Source of the DNA: Agrococcus sp. Marseille-Q4369
GTDB taxonomy: Bacteria; Actinomycetota; Actinomycetes; Actinomycetales; Microbacteriaceae
Reading direction: 5' to 3'
NCBI RefSeq assembly: GCF_018308945.1
Contig: NZ_CP070501.1
Location: 2,170,001 to 2,234,000, forward strand
DNA length: 64,000 nt
Below the pieces are notes generated by a model, which was given only the letters and a program-made list of their open reading frames with translations, had not been told where the DNA came from and made no database searches. The translations under genes were made by a program, and so were the position numbers. Position 1 is the stretch's first letter, and each line of letters opens with the position of its first letter. Below, in pieces: positions 11,493 through 19,860 of the stretch.

Positions 11493-11714
11493 CTACCGTC
11501 GACGACGGCTGACGCCGAAGAGGTAGACGGCGTCGAGCACGCCGAGCGTGCTCGTCACGAGCAGCGTCGCGAACCACGGCTTGCTGCCGTCCTGCGCGGC
11601 TCGCCAGAGCGACGCGCCCTTCCAGGCGAGGCCCCACATCGCGGCCGCGGCGATGCCCGCCCGCGCGCCGGGTCGCTCGAGCGCAGCCATCGCCTCGTGT
11701 CGCCTCGTCCCCAT
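11493..11714 (-). CDS. Small membrane protein resembling DUF5652
   Basis: 73 residues with two hydrophobic segments. The centre reads WGLAWKGASLWRAAQDGSKPWF, then LLVTSTLGVLDAVYLFGVSRR. The pattern Trp-Lys-Gly-x-x-Leu-Trp-Arg-Ala-Ala, a short polar turn with Trp-Phe, and a final Gly-Val-Leu-x-x-x-Tyr-Leu-Phe helix resembles the DUF5652 family of small membrane proteins; this is from memory and not searched. GGAGGA lies about 7 bases before the ATG at 11714. It precedes sdaA's stop on the same strand but is transcribed after it, so it could be the last gene of an sdaA transcript. Confidence 0.7.
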   Translation of the reverse strand: MGTRRHEAMAALERPGARAGIAAAAMWGLAWKGASLWRAAQDGSKPWFATLLVTSTLGVLDAVYLFGVSRRRR

Positions 11715-11748
11715 CGCTCGTCCTCCTGCTCCACGGCCGCCGCGGCCG

Positions 11749-13239
11749 TCAGCACTCGATGAAGGCCACCGCGAGACCGCCGAGCGCGGTCTCCTTGTAC
11801 TTGTCGCTCATGTCGGCGCCGGTGCGGCGCATCGTCTCGACGGCGGTGTCGAGGCTCACGTAGTGCGTGCCGTCGCCCTGCTTCGCCATGCGGGCGGCGT
11901 TGATCGCCTTGACGCTCGCCATCGCGTTCCGCTCGATGCAGGGGATCTGCACGAGCCCCTTGATCGGGTCGCACGTGAGGCCGAGGTTGTGCTCGATGCC
12001 GATCTCGGCCGCGTTCTCGATCTGGGCGGGCGTCGCGCCCAGCACAGCGGCGAAGCCGGCGGCGGCCATCGCGCACGCCGAGCCGACCTCGCCCTGGCAG
12101 CCGACCTCGGCACCCGAGATCGACGCGTTCGACTTGATGATGATGCCGATCGCGCCCGCGACGAGCAGGAACCGCACGTGCCACGAGACCTCGTCGTCGA
12201 CGCAGTTCGCGAAGCGGTCGGCGTAGTGCATCACGGCCGGGATGATGCCGGCCGCCCCGTTCGTCGGCGCCGTCACGACGCGCGCTCCCGCCGCGTTCTC
12301 CTCGTTGACCGCGAGGGCGTAGAGGTTGACCCACTCCATGCCCTCGAGCAGGTCGGGGCGGCCCGACTTCGGGGCGGCGTCGCGCTCGAGCAGCTTCGCG
12401 TGCCAGTCGCGCGCGCGGCGCTTGACGTCGAGCCCGCCCGGCAGCATGCCGTCGGTCTCGATGCCATGCGCGACGCACTCCTGCATGACCTGCCAGATGC
12501 GCTCGAGCTGCGCGATCGTCTCGTCGCGCGGCCGCCACGCCTCCTCGTTCGCGAGCATGAGCTCGTGCACCGAGAGCCCGGTGCGCTCGCACAGCTCGAC
12601 GAGCTCGTCGCCGTGGCTGAAGGGGTAGGGCACGGGGTGGTGCTGCGTCGCGGGCGCCGGCACGGGGGCGAGCACGTCGCCCTCGTCGTGCCGCATGACG
12701 AAGCCGCCGCCGATCGAGTAGTAGCCGGCGGTCGCGATCGTGGCGTCGGATGCGTCGTAGGCGGTGATGCGGAGGGCGTTCGGGTGCTCGCGGCGCACCG
12801 TGAGCGGCCGGAAGACGAACACCTTCGACTCGTCGAACGGGACGGCGAGGCGTCCGCCGAGCAGCAGCTCGCCGCTCGAGCGGATGCCGTCGAGCGTCGC
12901 GGCGATCTGCGGCGTCTCGACGGTGTCGGGCGCGAGCCCCGCGAGGCCGAGCATGATCGCGGTGTCGGTGCCGTGCCCCGAGCCGGTCGCGCCGAGCGAG
13001 CCGAGCAGGTCGACGCGCAGCCGCACGATCTCGTCGAAGCGGCCCGACGCATCCGCTTGCGCGACGAAGTCGAGCGCAGCCCGCATGGGGCCGATCGTGT
13101 GCGACGAGGAGGGGCCGATGCCGATCTTGAACATGTCGAGCACCGAGAGCGACTCGAAGACGGGAGCCGTGGCGGTCGCGTGGCTGCCGACCTCGACGGG
13201 CTCCTGCAGCTCGGCGTTCGTGATGCCGTGCGTCGTCAC
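11749..13239 (-). CDS. sdaA: L-serine ammonia-lyase, iron-sulfur dependent, single chain
   Basis: Deaminates L-serine to pyruvate and ammonia using a [4Fe-4S] cluster. The 496-residue chain has the N-terminal beta domain ([20 protein letters not shown]) and the C-terminal alpha domain in one polypeptide. Cluster cysteines are expected in [18 protein letters not shown] and near [24 protein letters not shown] is the other conserved block. The GTG at 13239 has AAGGAG about 7 bases upstream. With tdh/kbl nearby it suggests active use of serine and threonine as carbon sources, though it is a separate transcription unit. Confidence 0.95.
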   Translation of the reverse strand: MTTHGITNAELQEPVEVGSHATATAPVFESLSVLDMFKIGIGPSSSHTIGPMRAALDFVAQADASGRFDEIVRLRVDLLGSLGATGSGHGTDTAIMLGLAGLAPDTVETPQIAATLDGIRSSGELLLGGRLAVPFDESKVFVFRPLTVRREHPNALRITAYDASDATIATAGYYSIGGGFVMRHDEGDVLAPVPAPATQHHPVPYPFSHGDELVELCERTGLSVHELMLANEEAWRPRDETIAQLERIWQVMQECVAHGIETDGMLPGGLDVKRRARDWHAKLLERDAAPKSGRPDLLEGMEWVNLYALAVNEENAAGARVVTAPTNGAAGIIPAVMHYADRFANCVDDEVSWHVRFLLVAGAIGIIIKSNASISGAEVGCQGEVGSACAMAAAGFAAVLGATPAQIENAAEIGIEHNLGLTCDPIKGLVQIPCIERNAMASVKAINAARMAKQGDGTHYVSLDTAVETMRRTGADMSDKYKETALGGLAVAFIEC

Positions 13240-13301
13240 AATCGGCTCCTTCGCGTCAGGGACTCAGAGCCGCGGGCGCGGCCGGGGTGCGTGCGACCGG
13301 T

Positions 13302-13523
13302 TCAGGCGCTGCGCCCCTGCTGACGCTCGTCGACGTAGTCATCGCCGGCCTCGGGGGCGTAGTCGGCGTAGTCGGCGTAGTCGGCCCACTTGTCGACGAG
13401 CTCGTCGTCGGCGGGGGCTCCCCCCAGCTCCTGCTGGAGCACGGAGTAGTTGATGTTCGGGCTGAATGACTTCAGCTCACGTGCCAGCTTCGTGTGCTTG
13501 GCCTTCTGACGACCACGACCCAT
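13302..13523 (-). CDS. DUF3073-domain protein
   Basis: A 73-residue basic-to-acidic protein of an actinobacterial family. The conserved N-terminus MGRGRQKAKHTKLARELKSF fixes the start at 13523, with AAGGGGGG upstream; an upstream reading to 13610 adds sequence unlike the family. The middle carries NINYSVLQQEL and the C-terminus is acidic. The segment WADYADYADYAPEA comes from three 9-base direct repeats (about 13362-13390). The function of DUF3073 is not known. The 5' region holds an 8-bp inverted repeat, CGATGCTA/TAGCATCG, at 13581-13612. Confidence 0.9.
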   Translation of the reverse strand: MGRGRQKAKHTKLARELKSFSPNINYSVLQQELGGAPADDELVDKWADYADYADYAPEAGDDYVDERQQGRSA

Positions 13524-13664
13524 GCTGGACCCCCCTTGCGGACGGCGCCGGCCGAGCGCCGACGAACGATGTGAGAACTGCGATGCTAAGTCCAACCTCC
13601 ATCGTAGCATCGCGCCCGCTTGTCGCCGTGTGGGTGGATGCGGGTGGGGATAGGGTGCCGCGGC

Positions 13665-14039
13665 TCACGCCGGGAGCGCGGGCGCGAGCAGCCCGCCCGC
13701 CAGGAGGCCCGCGGATGCGGCGATCGCGCCGCCCACGATCGTCGCCGCGATCGTGCCGACCGCGGCGCCGCTGCGGCGGTGCTCGAGCTGCTCGACCGCC
13801 TGCACCGCGAACGCCGAGTAGGTGGAGAGGCCGCCGCAGAACCCGGTGACGAGGATCGCCCGCCAGGTGTCGTCGAGCACGAGCAGCCCGGTGAGCGCGC
13901 CGGCGAGCAGGCTCGCGACCAGGTTGACCGCGATCGTCGCGCGCACGGGCCGGCGGTGCGGCAGCGCGCCGGCGAGGAAGCGCACGACCGCGCCGAGGCC
14001 GCCCGCGGCAGCGATGCCGAGCAGCTCGAGCGGGCTCAC
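13665..14039 (-). CDS. crcB: CrcB/Fluc-family fluoride channel subunit (second of pair)
   Basis: A 124-residue membrane protein with four helices. It carries the family signature GFCGGLSTYSAFAVQ and an Asn in the first half (ATIAVNLVASLLAG). Fluc channels export fluoride as dual-topology dimers; Gram-positive bacteria often use two different subunits. Its GTG start at 14039 overlaps the stop of the upstream crcB by 4 bases (GTGA), which couples translation and supports equal dosage. No fluoride riboswitch is evident upstream of the pair. Confidence 0.88.
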   Translation of the reverse strand: MSPLELLGIAAAGGLGAVVRFLAGALPHRRPVRATIAVNLVASLLAGALTGLLVLDDTWRAILVTGFCGGLSTYSAFAVQAVEQLEHRRSGAAVGTIAATIVGGAIAASAGLLAGGLLAPALPA

Positions 14040-14431
14040 GCCGCCCGCCCGCGCACGAGGCGGCGACCGATCGCGAGGCCCGCCCAGGCTGCGGCGAGCC
14101 CCGCGAGCAGCATGCCGAGCGCGATGCCGATGCCCGGCAGCGCCGGGACGATCGTGGCCCAGCCGCTGCTCGAGGCGCTCGCCGAGACGCTCGCGACGGC
14201 GATCGCGCTGAAGGTCGTGAAGCCGCCGAGCACGCCCGCACCGATGCCGTGCCGCAGCCACGCGGGAGCTCCGGTGAGCGAGGCGGTCGAGATGCCGAGC
14301 AGCAGGCTGCCGAGCACGTTCGCGAGCAGCAGCGCCCACCCGCCGGGCATGGCCTCCTGGAGCAGCGCGCGGGCCGCGGTGCCGAGGGCGCCGCCGATCG
14401 CGACCGCGACGATCGAGGGCAGGAGGCGCAT
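14036..14431 (-). CDS. crcB: CrcB/Fluc-family fluoride channel subunit (first of pair)
   Basis: 131 residues with four membrane helices. Signature residues are GGALGTAARALL near the N-terminus, LLLANVLGSLLLG, and GGFTTFSAIAVAS, the counterpart of GGLSTYSAF in its partner. The C-terminus ends in RRLVRGRAA. It is the first gene of a two-gene unit, overlapping its partner by 4 bases. The two proteins differ enough to form a heterodimeric channel with opposed topologies, which is known for this family. It is divergent from the TipA-like regulator; the 70 bases between hold that gene's promoter. Confidence 0.9.
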   Translation of the reverse strand: MRLLPSIVAVAIGGALGTAARALLQEAMPGGWALLLANVLGSLLLGISTASLTGAPAWLRHGIGAGVLGGFTTFSAIAVASVSASASSSGWATIVPALPGIGIALGMLLAGLAAAWAGLAIGRRLVRGRAA

Positions 14432-14463
14432 GCCTCAACGGTAGACCGCGCGGGGGATCGCGC

Positions 14464-14494
14464 TTGACATTGACGCTGCGTCAACCCCTAGCGT
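14464..14494 (+). promoter_or_regulatory. MerR-type promoter with 15-bp palindromic operator
   Basis: TTGACA (14464-14469) and TAGCGT (14489-14494) are separated by 19 bases, the long spacer typical of MerR-controlled promoters. The spacer holds the perfect palindrome TTGACGC-T-GCGTCAA (14470-14484). The -10 box ends 7 bases before the ATG at 14502, so the transcript is probably leaderless. Autoregulation by the gene product is inferred. Confidence 0.85.
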
Positions 14495-14501
14495 CGTCGG
14501 C

Positions 14502-15245
14502 ATGGAGTGGTCGATCCAGCGCATCGCGAAGCTCGCCGGCGTCTCGAGCCGCACCCTGCGGCACTACGACGCCGTCGGCATCCTCGCCCCCGCCCGCACC
14601 GACGTGAGCGGGATGCGCTGGTACGACGAGGCGTCGCTCGCCCGGCTGCAGCGGATCCTGCTGCTGCGCGGGCTGGGCGTCGGGATCCCGGCGATCGCCG
14701 AGAGCCTGCAGCGCGCCTCCGATGAGGAGGCGCTGCGCAGCCACCTCGCCGACCTCGGTCGAGAGGCCGACCGCATCCGCAGGCAGATCCGCGCGGTCGA
14801 GCAGACGCTGCGGGCACGAGAGGAAGGAGCCGCCATGACGGCAGAGGGAGCGCTCGACGGGTTCGACCAGAGCCGGTACGAGCAGGAGGTCACCGAGCGG
14901 TGGGGCCGGAAGGCGTGGGAGAGCTCCCAGGCCTGGTGGAAGGGCATGTCGGAGGACGACAAGCGCCGATTCGGCCAGGAGCACGTCGACATCGCCGCCG
15001 GCTACGCCGCTGCGCGCGCTGCCGGCACGCCGGTCGACGCCGACGAGGTGCAGGCGCTCGTGCAGCGCCACTACGCCTGGGTCGGCGCCGGCTGGCAGAC
15101 CGCGACCCCGCCGCTCGACGCGTTCGCGAACCTCGGGGACATGTACGTCGCCGACGAGCGCTTCGCCGCGAACTACGGCGGCACCGAGGGCGCCGCGTAC
15201 GTGCGCGACGCGATGCGCCGGTTCGTCGAGCGCCGGAAGGCATAG
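14502..15245 (+). CDS. TipA-like MerR-family transcription activator with TipAS drug-sensing domain
   Basis: 247 residues. Residues 1-70 form the MerR winged helix (WSIQRIAKLAGVSSRTLRHY, then GMRWYDEASLARLQRILLLR). A linker coiled coil runs to about 110 and a TipAS domain fills 112-247 (AWWKGMSEDDKRRFGQEH, HYAWVGAGWQ, ANYGGTEGAAYVRDAM). TipAL of Streptomyces lividans binds thiopeptides through this domain. An in-frame ATG at 14835 (Met112) follows AGGAAGGAG at ideal distance, so a separate 136-residue sensor-only form is likely made, as in TipAL/TipAS. It has its own operator and a terminator at 15258. The RND permease next door is a plausible target, unproven. Confidence 0.92.
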   Translation: MEWSIQRIAKLAGVSSRTLRHYDAVGILAPARTDVSGMRWYDEASLARLQRILLLRGLGVGIPAIAESLQRASDEEALRSHLADLGREADRIRRQIRAVEQTLRAREEGAAMTAEGALDGFDQSRYEQEVTERWGRKAWESSQAWWKGMSEDDKRRFGQEHVDIAAGYAAARAAGTPVDADEVQALVQRHYAWVGAGWQTATPPLDAFANLGDMYVADERFAANYGGTEGAAYVRDAMRRFVERRKA

Positions 15246-15257
15246 CGCGACCCGTGC

Positions 15258-15297
15258 GCGGGGAGGGCCGATCCATAGCCGGAGCGGCCCTCCCCGC
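15258..15297 (+). terminator. Hairpin terminator after the TipA-like gene
   Basis: GCGGGGAGGGCC (15258-15269) pairs perfectly with GGCCCTCCCCGC (15286-15297) across a 16-base loop, 12 bases after the stop codon. There is no U-run, as is common in high-GC actinobacteria. Confidence 0.65.
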
Positions 15298-15322
15298 AGC
15301 GCCGGGATGACAGGATCGACGA

Positions 15323-18300
15323 GTGCACCTGCTCTCGCTCGCCAGCCTCAAGAACCGGGCGCTCGTCGCGCTCGCGACCATCTGCATCGCCATCTTCGGC
15401 GGCGTCGCGCTGTCGAACCTCAAGACCGAGCTGACCCCCGAGCTCGAGCTGCCGGCCGTCGTCGTCTCGACCACGGTCGTCGGCGCGAGCCCAGAGATCA
15501 TGAGCGAGGACGTCACCGCCCCGATCGAGCAGGCGATCCAGTCCGTGCCGGGGCTCGAGGGCACGAGTGGCACCTCCTCGACGTCGCTGAGCGTCGTCTT
15601 CGCCGAGTTCACCTACGGCACCAACATCCCCACGGCCGAGCAGCGCGTGCAGCAGGCGGTCAACCGCATCCTGAGCCAGCTGCCCGACACCGCCGAGCCC
15701 ACCGTGCTCACCGGCTCGATCGCCGACTTCCCCGTGCTGCGCATCGCCGTGTCGGGGCCGGGCGAGCAGTCCGCCCTCGTCGACCGCATCGAGACGATCG
15801 CGGTCCCGCAGCTCGAGCGCACCGACGGCGTGCGCGCCGTGCAACTGCAGGGCGCCCCCGGTCAGCGCGTCACGATCGCGCCCGACGACGCGGCGCTCGC
15901 GGCCGCGGGCCTCAGCCGCGTCGACATCTCCGACACGATCGACGAGCACGGGCAGCTGCTGCCCGGCGGCACCGTCGACGACGGCGAGCAGACGCTCAGC
16001 GTGCAGATCGGCGCGCGGCTCGGCTCGGTCGACGACGTCGCGGACCTGCCGCTCACCGGCGACATCGCGATCGGCGACGTCGCCGACGTCTCGCTCGACA
16101 CCGACCCCGTCTCTTCGGTCGCGATCGTCGACGGCGAGCCCGCGATCATCCTCTCGATCACGAAGACGCAAGCGGCCAACACCGTCGACGTCTCGCACGC
16201 CGTGCAGGACCTGCTGCCGACGCTCCAGGCGGAGCTCGGCGAGGGCGTCACCTTCACGACGGTGCTCGACCAGGCGCCCTACATCGAGCAGTCGATCGAG
16301 GCGCTCGCGGTCGAGGGCATGCTCGGCCTCGCCTTCGCGGTGCTCGTCATCCTCATCTTCCTCTGGTCGGTGCGGTCGACGATCGTCACCGCGGTGTCGA
16401 TCCCGATCTCGGTGCTCATGACCTTCATCGGCATGTGGGGCGCCGGCTACTCGCTCAACGTGCTGACCCTCGGCGCGCTCACGCTCTCGATCGGCCGCGT
16501 CGTCGACGACTCGATCGTCGTGATCGAGAACATCAAGCGCCACATGGGCTTCGAGCCCTCCCGCTCGAAGGCGATCCTGGATGCGGTGCGAGAGGTCGCG
16601 GGCGCGATCACCGCGTCGACGCTCACGACCGTCATCGTGTTCCTGCCGCTCGCCTTCGTGAGCGACATCACCGGCGAGCTCTTCCGGCCCTTCGCCCTCA
16701 CCGTGACGATCGCGCTCGTCTCGTCGCTCGTGATCGCCCTCACGATCGTGCCCGTGCTCGCCTACTGGCTGCTCAAGCGGCCCAAGGAGGTCGTCGAGGC
16801 GGAGGAGGCCGCGGCGCGCGCCGCCGCCGCGAGCGAGGCGACCGAGCGCCCGACGCGACGCTCCCTGCTGGGCCGGCGCAGCGCATCCGGCCCCGTCGCC
16901 GCCGCAGAGGCCGCGCCGGAGCCGCAGCCCGTCGCCGAGCGTCCCGACCGCTTGCGGCGCGGCTACCGCCCCATCCTGCTCGCGACCCTCCGGCGCCCCT
17001 GGCTCGTGCTCGGCGGCGCGGTCGTCGTGCTCGGCGCGAGCGTCGCCGCGCTGCCGCTGCTCGCGACGAACTTCCTCGGCGACGACGGCCAGACGACCGT
17101 GAACGTCACGCAGCAGCTCGAGCCGGGCGCGTCGCTCGATGCCCAGCTCGCGGCGGCCGAGTCGCTCTCTGACGAGCTGCAGGGGATCGAGGGCGTCGAG
17201 ACCGTCTCGGCGACCGTCTCGAGCACCGCCAACCAGTTCGCGGGCTTCACCGGCGGTGGCGCCGGCGGCGGCGCGATCAGCTACGGCGTCATCGCCGCCG
17301 ACGGCACCGACATGGAGGCGCTCCGGGAGCGCATCCTCGAGGTCGGCGACGGCGCAGACGGCGAAGTGACGGTCGGCTCGTCGGGCGGCTTCGCCGGCGG
17401 CGACATCGAGATCGAGGTGCAGGCGCCCACGACCGATGCGCTCGAACCCGCCACCGCATCCGTCGTCGACGCCGTCTCGGGCCTCGACGGGGTCTCTCAG
17501 GTCACCGACTCGCTCGAGGGCGCGCAGCCGCTCGTGCAGGTCGCGGTCGACCGCGAGCTCGCCGCGAGCCTCGGGCTGAGCGAAGCGGCCGTCTCGGGTC
17601 TCGTCGCGCAGGCGATGCAGCCGACGCCGATCGGTGAGATCCAGCTCGAGGGCTCGCTCGTGCGCATCTGGATGGACGCGGTCGCGCCCGCCGCGACCCT
17701 CGACGAGCTGCGAGACCTGCAGCTGCCGACCCCGAACGGGCCGCTGCCGCTCGCCGACGTCGCCGAGGTGACCGAGATCGAGGGGCCGGTGTCGATCTCG
17801 ACGAGCGACGGCGCCCGCACCGCGACGGTCACCGTCACGCCGAACGCCGCTGACGTCGGCGGGGTGTCGGCCGGGGTCGCCGACGCGCTCGCGGAGCTCG
17901 AGCTCAGCGACGGCGCGGACGCGGCCGTGGGCGGTGTCGCGACGCAGATCACGGATGCGTTCACCCAGCTCGGGATCGCGGCGCTCGTCGCCGTGCTGCT
18001 CGTCTACGTCATCATGGTCGCGACGTTCAAGAGCCTGCTGCAGCCGTTCCTGCTGCTCATCTCGGTGCCGTTCGCCGCGAGCGGTGCGATCGCGATGCAG
18101 CTCATCACCGGCGTGCCGCTCGGCGTCGCCTCGATGGTCGGCGTGCTCATGCTCGTCGGCATCGTCGTGACGAACGCGATCGTGCTCATCGACCTCGTCA
18201 ACCAGTACCGCGATCGCGGCCGGCCGGTGCGCGAGGCGATCGTCGAGGGCGCGGAGCGGAGGCTCCGGCCGATCCTGATGACCGCGGCCGCCACGATCTT

Positions 18301-18529
18301 CGCGCTCGTGCCGATGGCGGCGGGGCTCACGGGCGAGGGCGGGTTCATCTCGCAGCCGCTCGCGATCGTCGTGATCGGCGGGCTCATCTCGTCGACCCTG
18401 CTGACGCTCATCGTGCTGCCTGTGCTCTACCTCGTCGTGGAGGGCGCCATCGAGCGCCGTCGCGTGCGGGTCGGCAGCGGCACGCGCGCGGAGCGGCGCG
18501 GCGAGCTCGCGGCGGCCAGCAGGCGCTGA
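15323..18529 (+). CDS. RND-family efflux permease (HAE1/AcrB-like)
   Basis: A 1068-residue inner-membrane pump. An N-terminal helix (LVALATICIAIFGGVALSNL) is followed by a large porter domain, helices 2-6 with GRVVDDSIVVIENIKRHMGF, a cytoplasmic Ala/Arg-rich linker near 490-540, then a second half of the same plan ending in a helix before an Arg-rich tail. The conserved membrane Asp pair (VVDDSIV) for proton relay is present. The GTG at 15323 opens HLLSLASLKNRALVAL, a typical RND start. No adaptor or outer-membrane gene is adjacent, as in other Gram-positive RND proteins. CAGGAT 6 bases before the GTG may be a -10 box. Confidence 0.93.
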   Translation: MHLLSLASLKNRALVALATICIAIFGGVALSNLKTELTPELELPAVVVSTTVVGASPEIMSEDVTAPIEQAIQSVPGLEGTSGTSSTSLSVVFAEFTYGTNIPTAEQRVQQAVNRILSQLPDTAEPTVLTGSIADFPVLRIAVSGPGEQSALVDRIETIAVPQLERTDGVRAVQLQGAPGQRVTIAPDDAALAAAGLSRVDISDTIDEHGQLLPGGTVDDGEQTLSVQIGARLGSVDDVADLPLTGDIAIGDVADVSLDTDPVSSVAIVDGEPAIILSITKTQAANTVDVSHAVQDLLPTLQAELGEGVTFTTVLDQAPYIEQSIEALAVEGMLGLAFAVLVILIFLWSVRSTIVTAVSIPISVLMTFIGMWGAGYSLNVLTLGALTLSIGRVVDDSIVVIENIKRHMGFEPSRSKAILDAVREVAGAITASTLTTVIVFLPLAFVSDITGELFRPFALTVTIALVSSLVIALTIVPVLAYWLLKRPKEVVEAEEAAARAAAASEATERPTRRSLLGRRSASGPVAAAEAAPEPQPVAERPDRLRRGYRPILLATLRRPWLVLGGAVVVLGASVAALPLLATNFLGDDGQTTVNVTQQLEPGASLDAQLAAAESLSDELQGIEGVETVSATVSSTANQFAGFTGGGAGGGAISYGVIAADGTDMEALRERILEVGDGADGEVTVGSSGGFAGGDIEIEVQAPTTDALEPATASVVDAVSGLDGVSQVTDSLEGAQPLVQVAVDRELAASLGLSEAAVSGLVAQAMQPTPIGEIQLEGSLVRIWMDAVAPAATLDELRDLQLPTPNGPLPLADVAEVTEIEGPVSISTSDGARTATVTVTPNAADVGGVSAGVADALAELELSDGADAAVGGVATQITDAFTQLGIAALVAVLLVYVIMVATFKSLLQPFLLLISVPFAASGAIAMQLITGVPLGVASMVGVLMLVGIVVTNAIVLIDLVNQYRDRGRPVREAIVEGAERRLRPILMTAAATIFALVPMAAGLTGEGGFISQPLAIVVIGGLISSTLLTLIVLPVLYLVVEGAIERRRVRVGSGTRAERRGELAAASRR

Positions 18530-18626
18530 TCCCGCTCACAGCCAGCGCGCTGGTGGCGCTGGCAGGATGAGTGCGGCTCGCAGAACCGTCGCGGGCCGCA
18601 GTCGTGACGGGACGAGGGAGGATGCC

Positions 18627-19658
18627 GTGCCCAGCTTCCTCATCGTGCACTCCGCCGTCGCGGACGGCCGCATCGCCGACTTCCAGCATCCGCCGGTGCT
18701 CGACATCGGCGGCTTGCGCGCGCCGCTCGACTGGGGCGACATCACGCTCCACGTGCCGGCGGGCGACCTGCCGGTCACGATCTCCGTCACGCGTGCCGAC
18801 GGGGTCATCGAAGGCGCTCGGATCACCGTCCGCACTCCCGCGGGCACGGGCACCCGCTTGACGTTCGTGCCGCCCGCCCGGCCCGGCGTCCGCGCGCAGC
18901 TGCGCATCGAGGGGCAGTGGCCCGCCGACTCGTCGATGCACTACTACGCGGCGCGCGACGGGCGCGTGCTCACGACTGCGGCGCCTCGCACGGCCGCGCC
19001 GCCCGCGCCGGTCGCGCACGGCGCCCCGAGCGCCGCCGCGAGCTCGAGTCCGGCCCGCATGCCTGCGAGCCCGCCCGGCGCACCCGCGACGGGCGCGGCC
19101 GGCGGCTTCCGCCCGCCGACCTCCTCGTCGCCGCCCGTCGGCCCCGCTCCCGGCTCGACCGGCTCGGTGCCGCCGCACGCGACGCACTTCGGCCACGAGC
19201 AGGGCGCGATCGTGCAGCCGACGCTCGCCGACCACCGGTCCGTGGCCGTGCCGCCGGGTGCGGCGAGCGCGCAGCCGTCGTTCGGGCAGCGCCCGCCCGT
19301 GGGGCGCGACGTGTACGGCCGCGAGCTGCCCGACCGCGAACCGCCGCCCATCCCGACGCCGGCGGACTTCGATCGCCTCGAGCGCGAGGCGCACGAGGCG
19401 CACGAGGCGCACGAGGCGCAGTTGCGGGCCTACGAGGCGTGGCAGGCGCAGCAGCGGACGAGGTCCGCGCCCGCCGGGCACTCGCCGCACGACGGTGCGC
19501 CGCAGCCGGTCGGGCTCGCGCCGGTCGCGGCCGAGCAGGTGCCGCCCGACTGGTATGCCGACCCCTTCAAGCGCGCCGACGCGCGCTGGTTCGACGGCCG
19601 CCAGTGGACGTCGTCGGTCATGCGGGGCGGCGTGCGCGCCCACGACCAGCTGGGCTGA
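18627..19658 (+). CDS. DUF2510-domain protein with long Pro/Ala-rich linker
   Basis: 343 residues. The GTG at 18627 has GGGAGG 6 bases upstream, which is preferred over an upstream ATG at 18567. Residues 1-100 form a compact, non-membrane domain starting PSFLIVHSAVADGRI, unrecognised. A Pro/Ala/Ser-rich linker of about 180 residues follows, including three tandem EAH units before AQLRAYEAWQAQQ. The C-terminus has the DUF2510 motif DWYADPFKRADARWFDGRQW. DUF2510 is a short Trp-rich module common in actinobacterial envelope proteins, function unknown. No helix or signal peptide is visible. It is in the same direction as the RND gene, with a 97-base gap. Confidence 0.82.
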   Translation: MPSFLIVHSAVADGRIADFQHPPVLDIGGLRAPLDWGDITLHVPAGDLPVTISVTRADGVIEGARITVRTPAGTGTRLTFVPPARPGVRAQLRIEGQWPADSSMHYYAARDGRVLTTAAPRTAAPPAPVAHGAPSAAASSSPARMPASPPGAPATGAAGGFRPPTSSSPPVGPAPGSTGSVPPHATHFGHEQGAIVQPTLADHRSVAVPPGAASAQPSFGQRPPVGRDVYGRELPDREPPPIPTPADFDRLEREAHEAHEAHEAQLRAYEAWQAQQRTRSAPAGHSPHDGAPQPVGLAPVAAEQVPPDWYADPFKRADARWFDGRQWTSSVMRGGVRAHDQLG

Positions 19659-19697
19659 GTCGCGGATTTCGCCCTGTCGCTCCGGGGCGCCGTGCCG

Positions 19698-19860
19698 TAG
19701 AGTGGGTCGGTCGGCTCGGGACAGGCGCGTGTGCGCCGCATGGATTGTCACCGCGGCCGGAGATCCCGCGAGCACCCTCGCGGTCGACCAGATCCCCGCG
19801 ATGAATGCGGCATGACCCGCGCGAGTGCGATCGATCGCTCGTGCGCAGAAGAGACGAGCA
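19698..19860 (+). promoter_or_regulatory. Putative promoter and long 5' leader of the DEAD-box helicase gene
   Basis: TAGAGT at 19698-19703 could be a -10 box, which would leave about 150 bases of untranslated leader before ATG 19861. The leader contains possible hairpins, for example CCGCGAG/CTCGCGG near 19768-19785. Long structured leaders are common on cold-induced RNA helicases; that reading is inference. Confidence 0.4.
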
